Assembly: GCF_023091745.1 (NCBI RefSeq)
Contig: NC_068915.1
Location: forward strand, 53,936,001-54,000,000
Direction of reading: 5' to 3'
Source: Budorcas taxicolor
Taxonomy: Eukaryota > Chordata > Mammalia > Artiodactyla > Bovidae
DNA length: 64,000 nt
This document shows positions 34,062-44,940 of this stretch, in pieces (within the stretch, counting starts at the first letter, position 1; each line of letters starts with the position of its first letter). The position numbers and the translations under genes are program-made. The notes under the pieces were generated by a model that saw only the letters and a list, made by a program, of their open reading frames with translations, made no database searches and was not told where the DNA came from.

Positions 34062-35270
34062 GATGGCAACCCCCCAGAACTTAAATGCACTTTTATCTTT
34101 GTTTCTATTAAAAAAAAAACAAATTAAATGCAGTCATTATTTCTGTTGTTTTTAAAAATCAATTTTTTGTTATTACTATCCCTACTGTGTTTATAACTAA
34201 AGAAAAAAAAACTACTTTTGTGGGGAAAAAATTCTTTCTTTTATAGAAAACAAATCTGTTTAGGATGGTTCCTTCCTGCTTCATTCAGGCATATGTGTGT
34301 GTTCTAGGGTATATTTATATAAGAGTACAAGCAGTCTTCAAGAAAAAGATTGCCTTTATTTCTTCATGGATCTAAAGAAGAACCCAGGCCTGATCTATTG
34401 TACTTCTAGTCTAAACATTTAACTAACATAGGCTCGCATGACTTATCTGGGCCAGAAACCCCGGGCTCGTTGTCTAAAATTGTAAATCTTGCAAGAAAAT
34501 GTAGTACAGTGATAAATTTTAACAAAGAAAGGCACACAGTTCAAGGATGAGTTTTTGAGATTATACCTTTTAAGGGTATGTGGCAACCTGGTCTATTTTC
34601 CTCTTCCAATTTTTCAATTTACCATTAAATCCTAGGTGAGCTTCCTCAATTAAAATTAATCTACTTAATTCCAGGAATAGATTCTTCTACAACATTAAAA
34701 ATTTTGCATGTTACTTTTTGATATATACAAATGCATATGGATATACATATGTACATGCATGTATGCCCACATGTACATATTTATACTGTATGCATACACA
34801 TACATTCATAATGCATATATTAATATAATATATATGTATTACAATATTACTCTTTTGTTAAAATGCCTTCCCTTTCATTTTTATGAAGGAGCCATGCTGG
34901 TAGTCTAAAATAATCATTTTAAAAATTTCATTGAAATTCTACTCTTTCTTATTACTCTCATTTCTCTATGCAAGAGAACATTTTTAATTAAGGCTATATG
35001 AATCCAGGGCCATTAATAATCTGCAGATTAATTGCCATCACATGAATGTAAGATGGCTATTCCATGAAGGTTGTAAATTATGTTTAAAGTTCTAAATGTT
35101 AGGCCATTCAAACTGAATAGAAAAATAGTGGTGGCAGATTAGTGGAGTAAATGGAGGGAAGGTGAGGGCAAGAAAATGAAGAGTTAAAAAAAAATGTTAT
35201 TTAAACGATGCTGTTAATTTTGGTAAACTTACAGTTATGAAAAATTTGGTAAATACAAAAGTAATGAGTC
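34062..35270. other. Unassigned, with an alternating ATAC/ATGT tract
   Basis: No gene. 34725-34850 is a degenerate alternating purine-pyrimidine tract rich in ATACAT/ATGTAC. Confidence 0.55.
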
Positions 35271-35285
35271 AATTCAGTTGACCTT
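35271..35285 (+). repeat. Target-site duplication of the inverted BovB, left
   Basis: 15-bp 'aattcagttgacctt', identical to 37253-37267. Confidence 0.95.
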
Positions 35286-36115
35286 CAGTTCAGTTCAGTC
35301 GCTCAGTCGTGTCCGACTCTTTGTGATCCCATGAATCTCAGCATGCCAGGCCTCCCTGTCCATCACCAACTCCCGGAGTTCACTCAAATTCACGTCCATC
35401 CAGTCAGTGATGCCATCCAGCCATCTCATCCTCTGTCGTCCTCTTCTCCTACTGCCCCCAATCCCTCCCAGCATCAAAGTCTTTTCCAATGAGTCAACTC
35501 TTTGCATGAGGTGGCCAAAGTATTGGAGTTTCAGCTATAGCATTATTCCTTCCAAAGAAATCCCAGGGCTGATCTCTTTCAGAATGGACTGGTTGGATCT
35601 CCTTGCAGTCCAAGGAACTCTCAAGAGTCTTCTCCAACATCACAGTTGAAAAGCATCAATTCTTCGGCTGTCAGCCTTCTTCACAGTCCAACTCTCACAT
35701 CCATACATGACCACTGGAAAAACTATAGCCTTGACTAGACAGAACTTAGTCAACAAAGTAACGTCTCTGCTTTTGAACATGCTATTTAGGTTGGTCATAA
35801 CTTTTCTTCCAAGGAGTAAGCCTCTTTTAATTTCATGGCTGCAGTCACCATCTGCAGTGATTCTGGAGCCCAAAAAAATAAAGTCTGACACTGTTTTGAC
35901 TGTTTCTCCATCTATTTCCCATGAAGTGATGGGACCGGATGCCATGATATTTGTTTTCTGAATGCTGAGCTTTAAGCCAAGTTTTTCACTCTCCTCTTTC
36001 ACTTTCATCAAGAGGCTTTTTAGCTCTCTTCACTTTCTGCCATAAGGGTGGTGTCATCTGCAGATCTGAGGTTATTGATATTTCTCCCAGCAATCTTGAT
36101 TCCAGCTTGTGTTTC
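35286..36115 (-). mobile_element. BovB LINE, 3' half of a twin-primed insertion
   Basis: Young minus-strand BovB from the 3' end ('cagttcagttcagtcgctca') to just upstream of the RT catalytic box. The box here reads SADD instead of YADD (around 36046-36063), and a one-base deletion lies just after it. At 36115 it switches abruptly to plus-strand BovB 5' sequence. The same 15-bp target duplication encloses both halves, so the pair is one insertion with an inverted 5' part. Confidence 0.95.
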
Positions 36116-37252
36116 AGAAGGTGGGCCACTGGAGAAGGGAATGGCAAGCCACTTCAGTATTCTTGCCTTGAGAACCCCATGAACAATATGAAAAGGCAAA
36201 ATGATAGGATACTGAAAAAGGAACTCCCCAGGTCAGTAGGTGCCCAATATGCTACTGGAGATCAGTGGAGAAATAACTCCAGAAAGAATGAAGGGATGGA
36301 GCCAAAGCAAAAACAATACCCAGTAGTGTATGTAACTGGTGATAGAAGCAAGGTCCAATGCTGTAAAGAGCAATATTGCATAGGAACATGGAATGTCAGG
36401 TCCATGAATCAAGGCAAATTGGATGTATTCAAACAAGAGATGGCAAGAGTGAACATCGACATTCATTTCTGAGATTTCTTTGGAAGGAAGGATGCTGAAG
36501 CTGAAACTCCAGTACTTTGGCCACCTCATGCAAAGAGTTGACTCATTGGAAAAGACTTTGATGCTGGGAGGGATTGGGGGCAGTAGGAGAAGTGGACAAC
36601 AAAGGATGAGATGGCTGGATGGCATCACTGACTGGATGGAATCAGTGAACTAAAATGGACTGGAATGGGTGAATTTAACTCAGATGGCCACTATATCTAC
36701 TACTGCGGGCAGGAATCCCTCAGAAAAAATGGAGTAGCCATCATGGTCAACAAAAGAGTCTGAAATGCAGTACTTGGAGGCAATCTCAAAAATGACAGAA
36801 TGATCTCTGTTTGTCTCCAAGGCAAACCATTCAATATCACGGTAATGCCCCAACCAGTAACTCTGAAGAAGCTGAAGTTGAATGGTTCTATGAAGACCTA
36901 CAAGACCTTTTAGAACTAACACCCAAAAAAGATGTCCTTTTCATTATAGGGGACTGGAATGCAAAAGTAACAAGTCAAGAAACACCTGGAGTAACAGGCA
37001 AATTTGGCCTTGGAATACGGAATGAAGCAGGGCAAAGGTTAATACAGTTTTGCCAATAGAATGCACTGGTCATAGAAAACACTGTCTTCCAATAACACAA
37101 GAGAAGACTCTACACATGGACATCACCAGATGGTCAACACCGAAATCAGATTGATTATATTCTTTGCAGCCAAAGATGGAGAAGCTCTATACAGTCAACA
37201 AAAACAAGACCAGGAGCTGCCTGTGGCTCAGATCATGAACTCCTTATTACCA
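36116..37252 (+). mobile_element. BovB LINE, inverted 5' half (5' region and endonuclease domain)
   Basis: Contains the BovB 5' region ('ctggagaagggaatggc', 'gaaaaggcaaaatgatagg'), the start of the endonuclease (GTWNVRS, about 36385-36405), the GDWNAKV catalytic motif (about 36951-36969) and the SDHELL motif (about 37231-37249). It is interrupted at 36474-36640 by a displaced piece of BovB 3' end. It stops at 'ccaaattcag', where the element and the target site share AATTCAG. Stops and the inserted piece make it non-coding. Confidence 0.93.
36474..36640 (+). mobile_element. Misplaced BovB 3'-end segment inside the endonuclease region
   Basis: About 167 bp, 'gatttctttggaagg' to 'actggatgg', equal to the C-terminal part of BovB ORF2. 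It sits between '...gacattcat' and 'atcagtgaactaaaatgg', which are adjacent (apart from about five bases) in the family. It is also an inverted copy of part of 35286-36115. Confidence 0.88.
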
Positions 37253-37267
37253 AATTCAGTTGACCTT
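37253..37267 (+). repeat. Target-site duplication of the inverted BovB, right
   Basis: 15-bp copy identical to 35271-35285; its first seven bases coincide with BovB consensus. Confidence 0.95.
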
Positions 37268-38070
37268 AGAAATGTCTATATACTAAGATAGAGGAGCTAT
37301 TATGTCGTTTTATTCTAATTTTTTAACATAGTCTCATAGCTTACAATATGTTATCTTAAAATTTAAAAACTATATAAGAAATATATGTAACTTCAGATTT
37401 TCCAATACCATGTGTGTATAATGGACAATAATGTCAACATTTTTAATAATTAGTCTCACCATAAATCATATCTTGTTAAATAAACCTTCTCCTAATGCTG
37501 TTTCTTATTTCTATCTGTACACAATGTTATCTTTAAATTTAGCTATAAACGATCTGTTTTATCACTTCTAGTACTAACTTCCATATTCCAAGATCAGTTT
37601 AATTGAGTAATATTGCTATGCACATCTAAAATTGGTTCCCTATGGGACTTGATAGCAAGAGTTGATCTTTATATGGTCATGGAGTTGCATACAGAATTTT
37701 GAGCAGGGTAGAGTAACCCAATGGTGATTGGATATATATATATATTTATATCTTTCTGTTTCCATGGGACTTTTACATAAAGAAAAAGAATGCAACTATA
37801 TACACACATACAATAAAAAAAAAATTAGAGAAGAAATATTTCACCTAAGAATGTTGAAGGACTACATCTACAAAGTTTATAAGGGCCAGTGGTAAGGTTA
37901 GGGATTAATTTTAAAGTGGAGATAACTAAATTATTTAAATGTAAAATTCTGCCTCATTCATTTATCTCTTCCTCTCTCTTTCCCTTCCTCTGCCCACCTC
38001 CTTCACTCTCTGTCTCCTACCATCACTTACTGAAGTTGATGTGACCCTTCTTTGCTTAGAAGTGAAAATT
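37268..38070. other. Unassigned
   Basis: No gene. A short (TA)n run lies at about 37732-37746. Confidence 0.5.
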
Positions 38071-38206
38071 GGAAACCAGTGGTAAAAAACACAACCAACT
38101 TCAGTATTCTTGCTTGGAGAATCTCATGATCAGAGGAGCCTGGTGGGCTATAGTCCATAGTGTCACAAAGACTCAGACATGACTGAAGCAACTTAGCATG
38201 GCATGG
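38071..38206 (+). mobile_element. Bov-tA SINE, internally deleted
   Basis: Head reduced to 'ccagtggtaaaaaaca', then directly the body 'acttcagtattcttgcttgg' to 'gactgaagcaacttagca'. Confidence 0.82.
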
Positions 38207-38219
38207 CACGGTGAAACAT

Positions 38220-38252
38220 TGTGTGTTTGTGTGTTAGGGTGTGTGTATGAAT

Positions 38253-38299
<47 letters not shown>

Positions 38300-38305
38300 C
38301 ATGCA
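38220..38305 (+). repeat. (TG)n microsatellite
   Basis: Imperfect TG/TATG repeats with a pure (GT)n core at about 38256-38297, immediately after a SINE 3' end. Confidence 0.95.
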
Positions 38306-38761
38306 TAGGTGTTTTAGTCCATAAAGTCCTAAATGGTATAATTTGTTTCTGGAGTTTCATCCTTTCCTTTTAAGAATATTCACAGATTGTTTACCTTTAC
38401 TGGTTGTATCTTATTTTTCAAGTATGCATGTGTGTAAAATTTTTAATATGCTCACTTTTTGATGCCAGCCATTTTTAATGACCTTAAGAGGTGTATCTGC
38501 TACACTTTATGTTTTTATCCAATATTTCACTGAGTTCAGTATGTTTTATTTTTTCTCCCAGAATAAGCCATGTTATGTTTTGGTATCTAGCAACACCAGA
38601 AACTCAGGGGCATTACAGGCAGAGTTCATTCCTTGCTCACACTTTGCCATAAGGCTGAGTGACAGCTGAATTCCATTTTATAGCACAGAATCCTGGACTG
38701 CTTTAACCTTATGGCTATACATTATCAACTGTAGGCAGACGTCTCTGCTCAAAGAAAAATA
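38306..38761. other. Unassigned
   Basis: No gene or repeat recognised. Confidence 0.5.
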
Positions 38762-38770
38762 TCTGGCAAT

Positions 38771-39222
38771 TTTTTTGTTGTTCAGTTGATCAGTCATGCC
38801 CTACTCTTTGCAACCCCATGAACTGAAGCATACCAGGCTTCCCTGTCCTTTACTATCTCCTGGAGTTTACTTAAACTCATGTCCACTGAGTCAATGATGC
38901 CATCCAACCATCTCATCTTCTGTCACCTTCTTCTCCTCATGTCTTCAATCTTTCCCAGCATCAGAGTCTTTTCCAATGAGTTGGCTTTTCACATCAAGGG
39001 GCCAAAGAATTGGAGCTTCAGCTTCAGCATCAATCCTTACAATGAATATTCAGGGTTGATTTCCCTTAGGATTGCCTGGTTTGATCTCTTTGCTGTTTAA
39101 GGGACACTCAACAGTTTTCTCCAGCTCCACAGTTTAAAAGCAGTCAGCCTTTTTTATGGTCCAGCTCTCACATCTGTACATGACTACTGGAAAAACCATA
39201 GCTTTGACTATACTAACTTTTG
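38771..39222 (-). mobile_element. BovB LINE 3' fragment, 9-bp imperfect TSD
   Basis: Minus-strand BovB of the older 'gttgttcagttgatcagtca' 3'-end type, with flanking 'tctggcaat' (38762-38770) and 'tctgacaat' (39223-39231). Confidence 0.9.
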
Positions 39223-39272
39223 TCTGACAATACTTTAAGAATATGGTTACAAGTAACGCTGAACACCTACTT

Positions 39273-39301
39273 CAGAGAAGGCAATGGCACCCCACTCCAG
39301 T
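39273..39301 (+). mobile_element. 29-bp BOV-A2 head insertion, 10-bp TSD
   Basis: Only the first bases of a BOV-A2 unit ('gagaaggcaatggcacccca', then 'ctccagt') lie between two perfect copies of 'acacctactt' (39263-39272, 39302-39311). The 3' end that normally primes insertion is absent. Confidence 0.85.
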
Positions 39302-39311
39302 ACACCTACTT

Positions 39312-39657
39312 GTACCCAGGAGGAAAGGATGATGAAAATTGGTGGTGAGCAACATTTAATAACATAAATATAATAAAATTTAAAAATGTATTCACATTAT
39401 TTCATTTTCTAACTGGAACAGCAAAGAAAAGACAGTAGACTGTAGTACTTTCAAATATGCGTCTCTTCTCGAAAGAGAAACAATGGACTATTCCAACTTT
39501 TTTTTCTAATTCATTTTTTATGTAAACATGGAAGCTTAAAATACAACCTGAATTTTACTACCCCTAAAAAATATAATGCATTTTCCTCAAATAAAAAACT
39601 GACTAGCTGCCTATTGAAAGCTAATTTATACTGTTTTATTATTTTTCTCAAATTGCC
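39312..39657. other. Unassigned
   Basis: AT-rich, nothing recognised. Confidence 0.5.
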
Positions 39658-39666
39658 TGTTTAGTA

Positions 39667-39879
39667 TGTGCTGTGCTGTGCTTGCATTTTTGTCTGACTG
39701 TGACCCCATTGATTGTATGTAGCCTGCCAAGTTCCTCTGTCCATGGGATTCTTCAGGCAAGAATACTGGAGAGGGTTGCCATTCCCTTTTCCAGGGAATC
39801 TTCCAAATGCAGGAATCAAGCCAAGGTCTCCTGCATTGCAGGCAGAGTCTTTACCAGCTGAGCTACCAGGGAAGCCCCT
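39667..39879 (-). mobile_element. Bov-tA SINE, 9-bp TSD
   Basis: Antisense SINE ending in the complete head 'ctgagctaccagggaagccc'. Perfect duplications 'tgtttagta' lie at 39658-39666 and 39880-39888. A (GTGCT)n stretch forms the tail. Confidence 0.93.
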
Positions 39880-39888
39880 TGTTTAGTA

Positions 39889-40735
39889 AAATAAATGTCA
39901 ATAGATGCTAAAGATAGATTTTTTTTTCCAATTTCAAAAAGTTAGGCTTCTCTTAATTAATAAACCACAAAGAAAAACATGAGACATGATTTAGAAACTG
40001 CTTAAGTGCTGAGCAAAGCCTAGATAAAAGATCTATAATTTGGCTGTCTGTTAATCATAAATATAAAAATCTTACAAAATATGTCAAAATTATAAGTAAA
40101 TTGAAACCAGAAAAATGAACAGTGATTTTTCAAGGAGAAATGGATGTTTTACTATAGAATCTTAAATATGTATATATGTATCTTCTTTAGGTTTCATGAC
40201 ATGATACTGACGTGTAAACTGAAGAGTGAAGTGCCACACTAAGAAAGAGAATAGAAGTTGAAAGCTAAGAGGAAGAAGAGGCAAAGAAGAGAAGCAAAGA
40301 TAATCTCCAGCTTGTAGAGAAGCAAAGATAATCTCTGGCTTGTAGGGAATGCCAGATGTCATTTTCAGCATTGTCTTTGAATGCTTTTTTTTTGGGTTTC
40401 TTTGTTTTAGAAAATGTCATGTACCATGAGCTGCAGCTTTGCTCTAGTTCTACTTCCTGTCATAGTCACAGTTGACAGAGCTGGTCTCTTTACCACCAGT
40501 CTGAGTTCAACTGTACTGCTGACTTCCTTACAGAGTGTGGAAAATTTATTGCAAAGCTAGGTGCACTTTATGCTTACAGCTATTGTAGCAATGCTGGTAA
40601 TAATACACTGACAGAACCTCAAGCAACTGCTCTATGTGACAGAAGAGAGTAAATCCCTAAACACAATGTAGCCCATATTGTGTGTGAGACTGTGGTTTAA
40701 TAAACAGCCCTGTATTGCTATTGTGAAGTCCTACA
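39889..40735. other. Unassigned, with a 28-bp tandem duplication
   Basis: No gene. A two-copy tandem repeat of 28-bp period lies at 40288-40343, differing at two positions. 40430-40735 is less AT-rich and has an AATAAA near 40698, but no family was recognised. Confidence 0.5.
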
Positions 40736-40986
40736 TTCAGTTCAGTACAGTCTCTCAGTTATGTCTGACTCTTTGTCACCCCATGAACTACAGCGCACCA
40801 GGCCTCCCAGTCCATCACCAACTCCCAGAGTCTACCCAAACCCATGTCCATTGAGTCAGTGATGCCATCCAACCATCTCATCCTCTGTCATCCCCTTCTC
40901 CTCCTCCCCTCAGTCTTTCCCAGCATCAGGGTCTTTTCAAATGAGTCAGCTCTTTTCATCAGGTGGCCAAAGTATTAGAGTTTCAG
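40736..40986 (-). mobile_element. BovB LINE, 250-bp 3' fragment
   Basis: Minus-strand BovB from 'ttcagttcagtacagtctct' to 'aaagtattagagtttcag', where it ends abruptly. No target duplication found. Confidence 0.93.
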
Positions 40987-41209
40987 AATGTATATCTAGA
41001 TGTTAAAAGTATGATTAGAGTAAAAAATGCCTTCCAAGTTTTAGGGTTCACACAGTAAATGGAAATACATGTATATATCAGGCCTTAATTCTAGGAAGAA
41101 AAAAGAAATTACTTTAATACAAAGGAGTGAGACTTCTCTTTTTAAGGTTAATGCTTCAGAGTTTTAATCAGCAAAGACAAAGGTAATTTAAAGTTTCTTC
41201 CATGTATAG

Positions 41210-41458
41210 CAAGGAGCAGGATTCAGAAGTACAGTGTTTTCTGACTCCCGATGTTGAAATACCATCTCTAACATTTATTAGCTGTATGACCTTGAGCCAG
41301 CTGCCCATTAGCCTTACTAAATTTTCTAATCAGTAAAATAGAAGAAATAATAATACCTGCTCCCTAGAATTGTGGCAAGCTTGAAAAGAATTAATATGCA
41401 TGAGGTAATTGAATGCATGTCATGTAGCGAATGCCGAGTAAGCTAAGCTATTCTTACC
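41210..41458 (+). mobile_element. MIR SINE
   Basis: Core 'catttattagctgtatgacc' with 'taatcagtaaaatagaag' and the ending 'atgccgagtaagct' in MIR order. Confidence 0.85.
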
Positions 41459-41949
41459 AGAAGAGTTTGTCTTATCTCGTCTTTGAATGGGATGTCTGAC
41501 CTTATATTTCCTATTCAAAGGCACTTGAGTCAAAGTCTCACATCCTGGCATTAATATTTTCTGTGACTTCACACTCTTAGTTCTTGAACAGTAAAGGACT
41601 GAGCCATCTTGTGGATATCTGAGGTCAGTCCCAAACTGATCATCTGTCTGGTACGTTGCATCACTAAGACAAAGAAAGCTCCTTCTTCCCTTATTCAAGT
41701 TCTCTATCTTAATCTCACCACCTTACTGCTTAGATTTTTTCAGCCCTGGTTCATTGATCATTAATGCTCACCCCATCCCTTTCCACTGCGTGCTCTTGAA
41801 ATCTCATGATGTTATTAATAATCTAAGTCCTTGACAATTTCTCCACTTTATAGATTTACCAGAAATGTAATCACCTGACGGCCTGACTATGTAGATATCC
41901 CTCTTCCATACTGACTCCTCTTCCAGTAGATCCTAAACTAAATGTAATC
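41459..41949. other. Unassigned
   Basis: No gene. The 92-residue antisense frame at 41420-41698 overlaps the MIR end and has no recognisable domain. Confidence 0.5.
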
Positions 41950-42545
41950 CTGATTCATCAAATGAGTTTATCAATGGTGTGCTTCTTATCTTCCTCTCCA
42001 GCCTAATCCCTGCCAGAACCTACCTAACAAATTATATCTTAACATCAAATTATGGCTTCAAGCTCTCTGCAAATGCTGTCACCTGATTCATTTATTCATC
42101 TGTCCCTGCAGGATTTCATTCATCATACAGTTGCTGAGTAAGCACTATGGAAGATTTCAGCTCTTTAGCCCTGAACAAAGATAGACTTTTAGCCTGTACT
42201 TGTGTTGTCGCTAAGGTACACTGTTTCAAACTTTAATTCCTTTACTTATGTTTTCTTCTGCCACCTAGAAAAATAATAAAAGTCTTCTAAAGTTCAGTTA
42301 AGAAATTAATCCAATCAGGAAAATTTTTCTTATATTTTTCAACCCTTGATATGAGATAGCTATACCTACTCCTCATGTAAAGACCATGTTCCTATATATG
42401 TCTATTACTATGTTTATCAAATTATATTGAATTATCTGTTTCCAGGTTAAAATGTTTCTGCAGAAAGGGATATCATTCATATCTTGAGCTCCTGGCATCA
42501 CAGCTGATATAGCCTAGAAACTCAATAACTGAGCACAAATGCTAC
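41950..42545 (+). mobile_element. L2 LINE 3' region
   Basis: Old L2 in order: 'cttcctctccagcctaatcc', 'cctactcctcatgtaaa', 'gaattatctgtttcc' and a close with 'agaaactcaataactgagc'. Strongly diverged, with limits approximate. Confidence 0.55.
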
Positions 42546-42764
42546 ATTAACTTAAAGAGAGATTTAATGCTCTTTTTTCACAAAGACTCATTTAGACTGG
42601 AGCGTTTCATGTTTGACTTCCTTCTGCATCTATCACAACACCTAACTGTATAGTTCAATACTTGGTAAGTCTTGGGTAAGTATTAGTCATTTTTCAAGCA
42701 CAATCAAAAACTTTTAAGAAAAGATCAGTATAAGATAGATATTTATCATTTGATATCCCCTAAT

Positions 42765-42990
42765 GGGGTGGCACTAGTGATAAAAAAAAAAAAAAAAAAT
42801 CTGCCTGCCAGTGCAGGAGATGTAAGACACATGGGTTCAATCTCTGAGTTGGGAAGATCCCCTGGAGGAGGTCCTGGGAGTTCACTCTAGTATTCTTGCC
42901 TGGAAAATCCCATGGACAGAAGAACCTAATGGGCTATAGCCTGTAGGGTTGCAAAGAATCAGACATGACTGAAGTGACTTAGCATGCACA
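42765..42990 (+). mobile_element. Bov-tA SINE with poly-A insertion in head
   Basis: Full plus-strand SINE. The head reads 'ggcactagtgat', then 19 A residues (42782-42800), then 'tctgcctgccagtgcagg'. The 3' end is 'gaagtgacttagcatgcac'. Confidence 0.92.
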
Positions 42991-43528
42991 CACCCACAAT
43001 GTCTCATAACAGTGCTGGAAACATAATAGATACTCAGTAAATACTTGATGCCTCTCTGTATAAAAATAAAAGATGTCATGCCTTACACTAATGTTTGGCA
43101 AAGTTCAAATTAAGAGTACTTCAAGGTACTTTTATTAAAGATAACTATTTATATCCAGAAATGAAACTCGGACATTGTGATTAATGTTAAAATACAGAGT
43201 TGGAGTTTAAGGTGCCTTATATTTTTCTTTTCTTTCAATATATAGTTCTGAAAGCAACAAAAAATTTATCTTCACCCTCTGGTTCTGCAAGAATGAAGTC
43301 ACTAGTCATTGAAGTTGATGATTTTTAACATGCCTTGAAAGGAATTCAGGGTAGAGATCAAGAATGAGGCACTCTGTGCTCTAGAAAAACTAGCAGAACA
43401 TGCCTTCAGATAGTCAGACATTTTCAGGAGAAAATATTCTGAACCAAATTTCTTGCATTTTTTCATAACTAGAAAAGCACTAAAATTATTACCTGAGACA
43501 TCTGTTCTTCCTGACTAGCAGCAACCTT
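42991..43528. other. Unassigned
   Basis: No gene or repeat recognised. Confidence 0.5.
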
Positions 43529-43538
43529 CCACTGAGAT

Positions 43539-43761
43539 ATGTGTGTGCATGCTCAGTAGGTCAGGAGTGTTCAAGTCTTTCTGACACCTTAAACTGCAAC
43601 CTGCCAGGCTCTTCTGTCTATGGGATTCTCCAGGCAAGAATACTGGAGTGGGTGGCCATTTCCTCCTCCAGGGGATCTTCCTGACCCACAGATCAGACCC
43701 ATGCCTCTTGCTTCTCTTGCATTGGCAGAAAAATTCTTTAACGCTGAACCACCTGGGAAGC
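43539..43761 (-). mobile_element. Bov-tA SINE, 10-bp imperfect TSD
   Basis: Complete antisense SINE with flanks 'ccactgagat' (43529-43538) and 'ccactgaaat' (43762-43771). Confidence 0.92.
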
Positions 43762-43801
43762 CCACTGAAATCTGTATTTGATTGCAAGTAACCACTTCAC
43801 C

Positions 43802-44384
43802 TGCAGGTGGTGACTGCAGCCATGAAATTAAAAGACGCTTACTCCTTGGAAGAAAAGTTATGACCAACCTAGACAGTATATTCAAAAGCAGAGACATTAC
43901 TTTGCTGACTAAGGTCCGTCTAGTCAAGGCTATGGTTTTTCCAGTGGTCATCATGTATGGATGTGAGAGTTGGACTGTGAAGAAGGCTGAGCGCCAAAGA
44001 ATTGATGCTTTTGAACTGTGGTGTTGGAGAAGACTCTTGAGAGTCCCTTGGACTGCAAGGAGATCCAACCAGTTCATTCTGAAGGAGATCAGCCCTGGGG
44101 TTTCTTTGGAAGGAATGATGCTGAAGCTGAAACTCCAGTACTTTGGCCACCTCATGCGAAGAGTTGACTCATGGAAAAGACTCTGATGCTGGGAGGGATT
44201 GGGGGCAGGAGGAGAAGGGGACGACTGAGGATGAGATGGCTGGATGGCATCACGTACTCGAAGGACGTGAGTCTGAGTGAACTCCGGGAGTTGGTGATGG
44301 ACAGGGAGGCCTGGCGTGCTGCGATTCCTGGGGTCACAAAGAGTCGGACATGACTGAGCGACTAAACTGAACTGAACTGAACTG
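43802..44384 (+). mobile_element. BovB LINE, young 5'-truncated copy, 12-bp TSD
   Basis: Plus-strand BovB beginning 'tgcaggtggtgactgcagcc' and ending with four 'aactg' units. Perfect 12-bp duplications 'aaccacttcacc' lie at 43790-43801 and 44385-44396. The C-terminal ORF2 frame is open over 43782-44186 and shifts near 44170 by a one-base loss. It is very close to consensus, so recent. The 271-residue frame on the other strand is an antisense read-through of this copy and the adjacent SINE. Confidence 0.95.
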
Positions 44385-44396
44385 AACCACTTCACC

Positions 44397-44816
44397 AGAA
44401 ACACACATATACCTACATCATCCCTTACCTCTTCTGAAAAATTCCTCAGAACTATGTGAAAAACTATCTACCTGAGTATAGTCCTAAGTAAGTCCTCAGA
44501 TAAAACTGAAACTCACAGCTCTCCTTTATATATACATATACATATATATATGCTTTAGCTTGTGCACTTTTAGTGAAATATTGTTTGTTGTGTTCTCCTG
44601 ACCAAAAACAACAAAAAAGTGATTTTATCATGTTTACTATGGTCTGCCTTTATTTTTCACGTCCCTTCATAAACAGCTACCCTGATAATAAAGAATAGAG
44701 GGCATTGCTGAAGTGAAGGATGTAGGCAAGGTGAGCACTTATAAAGGGAATCTATTGTAGAAGTTGGTTTCAAAATGTGAAGAGAATTAAAATAATATTT
44801 TTAAAAAATTTAAATA
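44397..44816. other. Unassigned, with TATA/CATA tract
   Basis: No gene. An alternating TA/CA tract lies at about 44526-44552. Confidence 0.55.
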
Positions 44817-44940
44817 GTGGAACTTCTCTGGCAGTCCAGTTACTCTGCGCTTCCATTGCAGGGGGTTGCAGTTTCCATCCCTGGTCAGGGAACAAAGCTC
44901 CCACATGCTGCCTGGTACAGTCAAACAAAATTTTAAATAG
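44817..44940 (+). mobile_element. tRNA-derived SINE, head only
   Basis: 'acttctctggcagtccagtt', 'ttccatccctggtcaggg' (B-box side) and 'aaagctcccacatgctgcc', followed by an A-rich close. Same short-SINE type as 14942 and 55923. Confidence 0.75.

Noticed and set aside
36107..36472. 121-residue frame with an endonuclease motif
   Set aside because: It is the 5' part of BovB ORF2 within a rearranged insertion, not a host gene.
38220..38305. Regular short repeats resembling an array
   Set aside because: A plain TG microsatellite. No spaced repeats suggesting CRISPR occur anywhere, and the sequence is mammalian.
43589..44404. Longest open frame in the window (271 residues, minus strand)
   Set aside because: It runs antisense through a young BovB and the next-door Bov-tA. 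Near-identical antisense peptides recur at 802, 5588, 35407 and elsewhere, so it is a repeat artefact.
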